Shown one piece after another: positions 54,858 to 64,000 of a stretch of DNA of 64,000 nt; the stretch's first letter is position 1, and the number at the start of each line of letters is the position of its first letter. This DNA comes from Hibiscus mutabilis. Taxonomy: Eukaryota; Streptophyta; Magnoliopsida; Malvales; Malvaceae. The stretch lies in NCBI GenBank assembly GCA_019671005.1, contig CM033715.1, forward strand, positions 10,230,001-10,294,000, in the 5' to 3' direction. The position numbers and the translations under genes are program-made. The notes beneath the pieces are model-generated. The model worked only from the letters and a program-made list of their open reading frames with translations. It did no database searches and was not told where the DNA came from.

Positions 54858-57790
54858 AAATTCTCGCTCATGCTTCAATCCTTTAACACTAACTTTCGTC
54901 GGCAGCGAAGGATCGCTGCTCTAAACCCGACCTTGTTTAGCTAACTTCTCCTTCATTAAGACCGAATTCACGCCTTTGAAACGGAGCAAAAATTTGAGAT
55001 ACTGAGATGGGAAGCATTGCAAGATTTATTAACAAATTCAAGATCTGAGCAATATATCAGCAGATATAATCACAACGAGAGGAGGAGAGTATTGGGTTCA
55101 AAATCATTGAAACAAAGGTTGGTTTATGTTGACAGTTGTGAACCGTCACCACACGATCTTTTTAGAGTGTGAATTTTCAGTGGCGAGAACAATCATTTAC
55201 AACGCTCCACGGACAGAATATGCGGATGGTCATTAGTAAAGGTTTATCAGTAATAAAAATTTAACGAATTAAAACACATAATTTCAAACCACGTGGCGAC
55301 ATATGTGGTTCACTTAATGACAAATTAATCTAAATCATCACTTCTTAGAACGTCAAATCACCAATGCCACAATCACTCTCTATCAACACCTGTCCAAACC
55401 ACTATAAATAACTATACAATAGAGAGTAAAGATACGATCATTCTTCTTCAACCATTCAACCAGACCATACGAGAATACTTGACCACCACATCAAATTACC
55501 TTCTACCACAATCAGGACCACCTTTCTTCCACCACCCGGAAGTATTGTTCACCTTACAAGTTACCAATTTTGATTATAGTTTTAAAAAATTATTCTAGTT
55601 TTACCAAAAGAATTGTATTGCGAGTCATTTAATAAATACAAGAGTTTAAAGGAGTGATTAAATAGTTTGGTTAAGTTTTGGGGACTTGAAACTTATAATT
55701 TAAACTTTAAATGTTTCAATCGAATAAAATGTGACACATATCTATCATTATATGGTGATATATGTCTACGTGTTACTAATAACTACCGGCATATATTAAT
55801 CACAAAGTGACTAAAATTAAAAACGAAACCCAAGTTTAATAACTCGTTTGTAAATTTGTTTTTAGTCTAGATGATCAAAATAATTAATAATTAACTAAAT
55901 GTATAATTAACCTTTTATTTTATTGGTTATGTATTTTTTTTGGGGGGGGGGGGGTAAGTAAGGTTCCCATAGGATGCTCTTTCTCCTTGTAGTTTTGTAT
56001 GAAGCAATCTTCGCATAGGAATTTTATTTTAAATATTTACATTCCTTTGTTAAGAAATATGTTTGTTGTTAATGGCAGTTTAAGGAATTTTGGGTTCCCC
56101 AAAACCAAGACAATATAGAGCCAATTCATAAAAGAGTGGTGAAACAATGGTGTTGGGAAAATAGAATTCTGCTTCTTCCAATGCAACTTATGCTTTAGTC
56201 TTTCTCAAAATATGTCCAATATTACGTAAAACTTACCTTTCCAAACACATGCAGACAAATCATGGAAAAAAAACCCAAGTCAAATGTCTTTTTTTATTAT
56301 TAATAATAATAATAGTTTGTATAATTTGAAATTACTTCTCTTTAATAGCTTTGATTTGTATAGTTTGATATGATAAAAAAATTTTAAAAGTCTATAGGTA
56401 ATTACAAGATAGTATTTTTATATATATTCTTAATCTTTTGACAAAACATACATACCTTGCAGACAAAACGATTTGAATCCGGGTCTCTTAAGATAAACAT
56501 TATCCTTTTTTGTACTAGAACTACTGGTTGGGTTCGTTGATATGATAAGATTGAAATTGATAAAAAAGATAACACAAATATAATATGAACATACAAAATT
56601 ATATACAACAAGGATCAACTACTAATTTTGTGCGATTAATATTCTAATAACCTAATTATCATATTTCATGTTCTATTCATATAAATCATGCATGTTATAT
56701 TTGAGTAAATTAAAAAGTCTAATAATTTACTTTATATAAAAAAATTCAATGGTTAAGTACATATTAATAAAAAACATTATCTTTTTGTCATTATGATAGA
56801 CTATCAAACAAATTTTAAATTTTACTTGTATAAGCAGATTCTTTATCTATCTCCTTTATATAATATTATCTTAAATACTATTATAAAATTCAAATCTTAA
56901 TATCTTAAAATAGTAATATTTATTTTTAATAGTTGGAGCAAATTTGAACTTTAAACATAACAAAATCACACATCATTCTCTATTTCAAAGCTTTCAACGT
57001 CAAACAATTGAAGATGGTAATGAAAAGTTTAAAACTAAATGTATTTCATTTGGACAAATTATTATACGAGTTGGTTATTAGCTTAACACTTTATTACTTG
57101 TTGGCATGTGAAGTCAATAATGTTTTTGCTTCACGTGAAATAGTAAGTCGGTTTTAATTCAAAATGGTTCATCAAATTCATGTTATATATATATATATAT
57201 ATAACTAATCTAAGAGGGGTAATTTGTAAATAAATTATGAAAATGCAATACATATGTAAAAACCCATCTTTTAATTTAATAACAAGATCCAGTGAAAATA
57301 AAGAAATGTTGTTATCCTTAAAGATCCGAGATTAAACAGCTTGTCTACTAGGTGTATTATCGAAGGACAAATAAAAAAATGAACAAATACTACTTTGAAA
57401 TCATATTATATGCTAAAGAAAATCTGTCAATCAAAATTATGTAAAATTGTGGAACATTAACGTCGTGATTGTCCTTGATTGCTTACTTCCAAAATTGACT
57501 GAAACTAAATTACTCATTTTAGAGGGACCAATTTGCTCAATTCTGAATCTGAGAAGGACCTAATAGGTATATTTACCAAATGGAAATTCCACATATGTAA
57601 ATCATTATGCAATTCATACTAGATATAAAATCAAAACTCCTTTTCATTAAATCCAAGTTTTGAAATATAAAACAGGGGGGAGGGGGCACATTTGCCCCAT
57701 ATAGGATCAAAACAGTGCAAATACAGATGACAATAAATTGTCTTGTGCAATTTTGCATGCCACTTTCTACTCAATTTCCGTTGCATAAAC
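54858..57790. other. AT-rich intergenic region
   Basis: 55010-55560 is less AT-rich, with ACCACTATAAATAACTATAC (a TATA-like box at 55402) and CCACCACATC-rich sequence, possibly an LTR or promoter remnant with no coding sequence behind it. A G13 run lies at 55942-55954, an (AAT) run near 56300 and a TA run at 57187-57203. Minus frames at 56402-56618 and 57573-57758 are not credible. Confidence 0.4.
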
Positions 57791-57794
57791 AAAG

Positions 57795-58365
57795 TAAAAA
57801 AAAAATAAGTGTCGTATATTTGTTTTAAGTTTAGGTACTTAAATTGTTTTTTTGTTAAAAATATGTATTTAAAGTTTACACTATTGTAATTTTAGATGCT
57901 TGGTACTTAACTACGTACCGTTAAAAAATCATTAACTAATCAAAATATGACACGCGATATGTTTATTTTTTTTCAAAACTAATAATTTAAAACAATTTTT
58001 TACACAAAATATTTAAATTTCTAGAAAATCCTAAAAAGTTTCAATTTTTACAAAACAACCCTCAAATCCCTAAAAATTTTCAAACCCAAATCGCCGCCCC
58101 TAAGCATATCCCTTTGGTCGTCGAACCTAAGCGGCCATTTCTCTCAACACGGCGTCGTTAAAAACGTCGAAGGCCATGTTAGTCGAACGTCAATTTCACG
58201 TGTCAAACATTAATTAATTAAAAATTATTTTAACATCTTTTAAAGGTCAAGTACCTAAAATTAAAACGTCTAAAATTTTAAACACCTAATTTTAATAAAA
58301 AAATATTTTAAATACTTAATATTAAAAAAATATACTTCAAACACTTATTTTTGTTTTAAGCCAAA
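57795..58365. mobile_element. GGCTTAAA-type foldback MITE, copy 2
   Basis: The left AAAAATAAGTGTCGTATA and right AAACACTTATTTTTGTTTTAAGCC are inverted. The inner order (TACCTAAA, CCGTTAA, GACACG box, GC-rich loop with GCCGCCCC and ACGGCGTCG) repeats that of the copy at 48.9 kb, but diverged. Confidence 0.55.
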
Positions 58366-60283
58366 TAAAGAAAAGAAAAGAAAAGAGAGCAATATTGGCA
58401 AGCAATAGCAGTAGTCCAGTAGCAAACATCACGTGGTTATGGGATCACCAAAAGGAAAAAAGACATATGAATTGGGCAGCTTTTGTCTCAGTCAGAGAGA
58501 GACAGCGTCCATTGTCAACCATCAACTCAATGGTAGGAAATGTAAAGTCTCTTTCACGACAGCTTCACAGGTACAAATCTATACTGAATGGGCATGGGTG
58601 TTCAAATAGCACATTATGGCTTATATTCTTTAAATAGAACTCGAAATTCTATATTTTTCGAGATAGCATCTTTACAATAAATTGTGTGTATGTACGGCGA
58701 ATTTTAATAAAAAATTATTTTTTTATATTTTATCTTAATTTATTAGTTAATAAATGATTAATAAATTTTAATTAAAATTTATCATGCATGTTAGGTGAGT
58801 TTTATTAATTTTTTCTATAAAACTAAAAAAATAAAGTATTAAGAACCTATTTCACACCTTTAGCGTATTAAAGAACGAAAAAGAAAAAAACTTAAACTAT
58901 AAGAAACCGATTTTAATATTTTGCTCCATGAAATATAAAAAAGAATGTTGACGTTGGCTTCAATTTTTTTCAATAAATATAAAATTTCTGGTACTATTTT
59001 GAGGAATATAAGCTAAAATGGTGCTATTTTAGAGATAGAACCGGGCATGGGGATGTATGTACTCTTTTCAACCATGTCCAGTGTGAAATATGTTTCAAAT
59101 CCGTCAATGTATCTGAGAAGGGATGGATTGGGCTTTCTTGGTTGTCACCTGACATTTTCTTCATCTCAGCCCATTTAAAAAAATCCCAATTACGCATAAA
59201 TTTATCATGTGAACCAATACAAATATCAATTAGAAGTACACATAGAAAGACCCCGACCTTAATAGGGTGCATAACATTCTAATTTGAAGTAAAAAAAAAT
59301 AAGTTTCGAAATTTGTCCAAACAACTTAAAATATTATATATATATTTATAGTATTTTAGGTTAGTTTTTTTAACAAGTTTCAAAACTTGAAAAAACTTGA
59401 AGTTTTATCAAAATATATAACATTTTAAGTTATCTTGAGAAGTTTCGAAATCTGTTTTTTTTAATCTTAAGTTAGGCTGTGTACCGCAGCCCTCCCCTAC
59501 CTTAAATTCAAGCTACCAAAATCGAACTTTTCAAAAATTCTAATCTATCATTTTAGTTTTTTTTTTTTAGGTTCCTCCTTCAACCTGACCTTTGAGCGCC
59601 ATAATTCATCACCCTTCCACTTTGAACTCCAAACCCTAACTATATGATAATCTTCCTTGATCAACAATACAACAAAACACCGCAAGGCTCTACACTACTT
59701 AGATATCTGCTGGGAGAAAAAGGGATCGACGTCGGTGAATTTTTTGGCCGTACATGGTTCCATCGTTTACTTGGGAAATCTAAATCCAGACTGTTTCTAA
59801 CAAATTGGTATCAAATGTACAATTTTGTATTGGTTTTTGTAAGCCTGCTTTTCATTTAGCACTTGTTGGCCATGACTTTTAATATTTATGTTATTCTGAC
59901 CGATGATTAAAGTTGAATTAACCAGTGATTAAACCCTAAACTCCTAATATTGATCGAGCTACAGGTCATGATATAATGAACACACATGATATAAGACTTG
60001 GTATACAAATACACCAACGTTTCTATTTACACTTCTATATGCATTTACCATAACAACACATGTAGTGCCTGTAGACAACAACACAACAAAGTGCCCCATA
60101 TACATTACCCACAGTATTACCCGATCATCCACCGCATCAAGTCGGAAACCACATCCCTCCCTTTTTTGATTAATTCTCTATGTACAAAACCTAGCGGAAC
60201 TTCACAAACAATTCACATTTACAGATATATTTCAGCCGACGGGAAATGGGAAAGACATGAACATGTACTGCTAAACGTAGAAA
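58366..60283. other. intergenic region downstream of the RING gene
   Basis: 58380-58640 is less AT-rich, but its 80-aa frame lacks an ATG start. Around 59790 AACAAATTGGTATCAAATG resembles a retroelement primer-site region (TTGGTATCAGA), without an LTR to support it. No gene assigned. Confidence 0.35.
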
Positions 60284-62450
60284 CTACGTTCCTTCTTGTA
60301 GAAGTTCCAGGACTGCTACCTGCCTCACACGCTGCGTAAGTCGTCTTCTGCGATAGATGCCTACCAAACGCAGGATGAGTACCAGGATAATGGCGGAGAA
60401 ATCAAACATTCTTCTGATTCTAACACCACCTGCAAAACATTAAAAACAAAATCACTAATTATCTGATTGTGTCTGCTGATTAGCATACATCCTCTCCTAA
60501 TTGACCCCTATGGATACATATTACAATAATCATCCAATCAACTCCTATGAATGATGGGTATGTCTCAGGGGAAAAATACCTGTTGGAAGGAAATCAAACG
60601 GTGTAACTCTGTAGATGATGCTTAACACCATCTGCAAACATGACAGATAATCTGACTTTAACATCAGTTAAGAGTTACGAAGCCAGTTTTAAATGACATA
60701 AGCAACTCGTTCAACATAAACATACATGGTAAGTTAATGATGCCTCTTTCAAATAAAGCTACCTCTTACCGGTACATTTACGGAAGAAAAAGAAATTTGT
60801 GCTAAATATTGAATCAGCTTACTGCAAAAAGGCGCATCTCAGCAATATATGTAGCATTAATATCAGGATCCATCAACCCCAAAAACATTCTCTTCATGAA
60901 GAATGGTAACTGACACACTTTCAACCAAGAAGAGAAGGAAGAAATGTTCATGGCCTACTCGCAATAGAAAAAAAGATTCATATATTACAGTTATAATCTA
61001 TGATTAATAGACAATAATCAAGAAGGATGATGACTGTTAGGACGAATAACAAAAAATGGAACTCTTCACTAATTCACTTCCAAGGCAATGTAAGAGCCAT
61101 GATTTTAAAGCCATACATGTCAAAGGAAAGAGGGAAAACAACATAACAAAAACAACAAAATCACATTGCATATGTGTTTACTAACGTCTAGAAGAAGATT
61201 AAATTTTAGCAGAAATACCTGAATAAATCCACGTGCACCATCTACAAAGAGCAGGTTATACCTCTGTACACTTTTAAGTATCTGCGTAACTTCCTGGTCC
61301 TGTTGTTGTTGTTGCAATGATGCCTCTGGCATCAAATTAATAATCTTGCAAGCACACATGGGGCACTTGCATGGCTTAGGTGCTGAGGAATAATTCCAGA
61401 ATTGCAAAATACAACTGCCTGTCAACACCAGAAAGGAGAAGCAAAAAAAATAAAAAAAGAACCAATTCAAAGAAAGCTCATTCAAGACCAAATATGTAAG
61501 TCCGTTCCCACTGGGGAGTATCTAAAGACTATAATTCATCCGAACTCAATCCTTAACTCCAAAAGCAAGTTCGAACTTTATGAACTCGTGTTTTGGCAAT
61601 CAGAGGCACTGACTGAACAGCTAGGATACAGAACTCCTATGGCAAAACTATAGGTAAATCATTAAATTTAAATACAAACATGATAAACGCCAATCCCTGC
61701 AACCGGCAACGCCTCCCCTTCCTCCTATGATGAGGGGAAAAGGCTTGAGGCTCTCAACAACATTCTTTATACTAATATTTTAACATTTTTCCAGTCAGGG
61801 ACCCATAATTTGAGGTGATTTTCTAATATCGTAAGTTACCAGCAAATAAAGGGAACACAATTATATTGAAAGAAACAAATTCTCTGGCTTAATACCCATA
61901 GATTGTATCATGTATGAGAAAGAAATATGAAGCCAAAAATCCCATAAAATCCTGCACCTTCTTCATCATTCTTTATAATTTATAAAGAGAAGCAAAATAA
62001 ATCAAGAAAGTTGTCGTAGAACAGATTATTTTCTTCAAGCAATGTACCACCTTATTTAACAGGAAAAAAAACACTCAATTTACATTTAAAAACATAGCTC
62101 GAATGAACCTAGGAATTCAAGATATCAAGTACTTCGATAAAAATTCCAATAGAAATAATCTACACATAAATCCTAATTCACGCTTGCATCTAAAGATTGA
62201 ACGTTCGATTTCTAGTTTTCAGAGAACAAACCCTATTTCTTTCCCGTTTCTCTCCCCGGCCAAACAAAACCAAAGTTAGCAAAGGAAACTAAATGAAGTT
62301 ACCACAATACCAATGGCCACAATTGGAACGACAAGGAACAGTGAAAGAACCGAAGCAGATTGGGCAGCAATCATCATCGGGAGGGGTTTCATTCAACCGC
62401 TTATTCCCTTTAGATTCCTCCGCATTTCTTTCGCTCACCTCCGTTTCCAT
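60284..62450 (-). CDS. RNF170-like RING-type E3 ubiquitin ligase
   Basis: Probably a membrane-anchored E3 ligase, by its similarity to RNF170. Minus-strand exons 62450-62303, 61418-61219, 60954-60823, 60631-60580 and 60429-60284 join in frame to 225 aa. The C3HC4 RING spans residues 29-71: CPIC, then NCGHWYCGSC, then CKCPMC. EASLQQQQQDQEV follows. A DUF1232-like segment carries YRVTPFDFLPTG, and a hydrophobic stretch FDFSAIILVLILRLVGIY near residues 185-202 precedes an Arg-rich RRRRLTQRVRQ. ATG 62450 is preferred because an in-frame TAA lies 21 nt upstream. All introns are GT-AG. Exon 3 uses the TAG acceptor just before GCC; an earlier AG would put a stop in frame. Intact. Confidence 0.92.
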
Positions 62451-63550
62451 TTCCTTTCTTTCTCTCACTTATTTTTTCCTTTTCTCTTCCCGCTTCAAAA
62501 TGGATTGCTCAAAAGATATTTTCCATCACTTTCTCAGGAAAATGCGGCGTGCTAAATGTAAGGAGTGCAAAAATGTTAAATGTGTGCCTTTCCCGTATAT
62601 ATATTCGCCGAGTTTGCGCACCGCATAGATCGTGTTAAAAGGATAAGCAAAATTCGACTAAATAATGAAATATTTTAATTTGACACAAAAAATTTAATTT
62701 AAACAATTTATATTATAGTTTTATAAACTCGATATAATGATTTTTTTAATAAAGTTTGAGTTAAAAATAAAATATAAATAATTTAAAATTTTATTAATTA
62801 GTAAATAATTTTTTAAGTTTGAGTTAAGTTCTTCAATTCTACATAATATATATTTATTACATTTTTGCATATGCAAAAATGTGAATATATATATATGGGG
62901 TTATAGAATACCGTATAAATTAGAACCAATTATTATTATAATATTATAACTGTTTATAATTAAATTTAAATAAAAACTCAAATAAATTTCAAATAAAATT
63001 AAGTTATAAAATAAGAATCGTCAACTTAACTAACTCAAAATATTTTAACTTGATTCGATCAAATACACACCCCTACTAGTGGAGCAATGACGTTTCTTTT
63101 GGTCATGTTACAATTTTGGCCCTCTATTATGTTTAAATTTGAGAGTTATTTTTTATATTTCAATTTAAAATAACTTAATCCTTCTAATTTTATAATTTTG
63201 GATTAAAATGTCGATGTATAATTAGAAGGGGTGGGGAATTCATTTCCAACTCATCATGTTGTTTATATTAATTTTTATGCTATATATAATTAACCACCTT
63301 TAGACTATTCAAAAAATATTTTAATTGAAATAATTAGCGATATTAATTATCTAGATAACTAATGATATTCTAAAAAGTAGATAAATGCAAAAAAAAAAAT
63401 GCCAGGTAAAAGTGGCGATTTAGTTTTTTCATTAAACATTTTTTTGGTACGATGTCTATACTATTTAAATCTCTCTATGCCCATAAATTAGAATATAATG
63501 AGCACGTTTAAGTATGTTCGACCCCACGAGAGTTGTCCCATAATTGTGTT
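62451..63550. other. upstream region of the RING gene, then AT-rich DNA
   Basis: The first 200 bp hold the probable 5' leader and promoter of the minus-strand gene. The plus-strand frames at 62293-62628 are shadows. The rest is AT-rich with nothing recognised. Confidence 0.4.
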
Positions 63551-63554
63551 GTAA

Positions 63555-64000
63555 CGTAGGGCCGTAAACGAACCAAACGTTCATTGAACCGTTCGAAAGA
63601 AAGTTCGTTTATGTATTAAACGAATGAATATGGACAAAATTTTTCGTTCGTTTAATTAAATGAACGAACACGAACAAAGGACTCGTTCGTTCATTTACGT
63701 TCGTGACCGTTCAGTAATTCGTTCATTTATGTTCGTTTAAATTTATTCACATATGTCCATTTATATTGATTATTTTTCATAACAAAAGTATTATATTTTT
63801 TAAAAAAAGTATTCACATATGTTCGTTTAAATTTATTCGCATATGTCATTTTATGTTCGTTCGTTTATCATTTTAACAAACGAACATGAACGAACATGAA
63901 CAAGCTACATTCCTTAACAAACGAACACGAACAATAACAAGAAATTACGTTCATTTAATTGTTTGTGTTTGTTCATTTGTTTGGTTAAAAATAAACAAAC
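63555..64000. mobile_element. GTTCGTTTA-rich repeat element, cut by the window edge
   Basis: Starts around AGGGCCGTAAACGAACC and continues with many GTTCGTTTA / AACGAAC units in both orientations. This is a common type of plant non-autonomous element with internal short repeats. The right end is not in the window. Confidence 0.5.

Noticed and set aside
58395..58637. 80-aa plus-strand frame
   Set aside because: First codon is TTG, no domain, no splice continuation found.
59644..59859. 71-aa frame at MIIFLDQQYN
   Set aside because: No domain. It overlaps a TTGGTATCAAA phrase that looks more like retroelement leader sequence.
62293..62628. Plus-strand frames opposite RING exon 1
   Set aside because: Shadows of the minus-strand exon and its 5' leader.

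Overview
This window is nuclear DNA of a flowering plant. It is AT-rich, with multi-exon genes using GT-AG introns, many small inverted-repeat elements, Sirevirus-type Copia and Ogre/Tat-type Gypsy retrotransposons, LINE fragments and tRNA-derived SINE-like repeats. The proteins are dicot-like. The degenerate Gag segments remind me of Malvaceae (cotton/cacao relatives), but that is recollection, not a search result.

I support five protein-coding genes. In order they are: plastid arginine-biosynthesis N-acetyl-gamma-glutamyl-phosphate reductase (11372-14208, +, 13 exons); a GARP/MYB-like repressor of the HRS1/HHO family (25268-27253, +, 5 exons); a La-related protein 6 of the PAM2-bearing b/c type (33945-48562, +, 10 exons); an uncharacterised intronless 133-aa single-pass membrane protein (52566-52967, +); and an RNF170-like RING E3 ligase (60284-62450, -, 5 exons). 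They share no pathway and look like independent single genes. A possible 44-aa small ORF lies at 5084-5218 (-).

Layout. 1-1620 is the 3' end of a Sirevirus-like Copia element. 1.6-11 kb is a dense nest of foldback/MITE elements, several with visible target-site duplications, including a 1.67-kb Mutator-type foldback with a perfect 9-bp duplication. argC follows. 15.4-19.9 kb holds a pol-less Gag-bearing retroelement fragment flanked by diverged 0.48/0.63-kb direct copies of host sequence. 20-25 kb is AT-rich intergenic DNA with MITEs and SINE-like repeats, then the HHO gene. 27.3-33.9 kb holds decayed LINE RNase H fragments and MITEs.

The LARP6 gene is split by a complete 12,593-bp Ogre/Tat-like LTR element (LTRs about 2.8 kb, duplication ATTTG). 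It inserted 9 nt inside a formerly 91-nt intron. Its interior has decayed Gag and a roughly 180-bp hierarchical tandem array, and I see no pol. 48.6-60 kb is MITE-rich around the small membrane protein gene. After the RING gene the window ends inside another TTCG-rich repeat.

The most interesting signals are the retroelement's position right next to a splice donor, a 75-bp inverted repeat bracketing that element's primer-binding site, its nested tandem array, and the retro-insert flanked by long host duplications.
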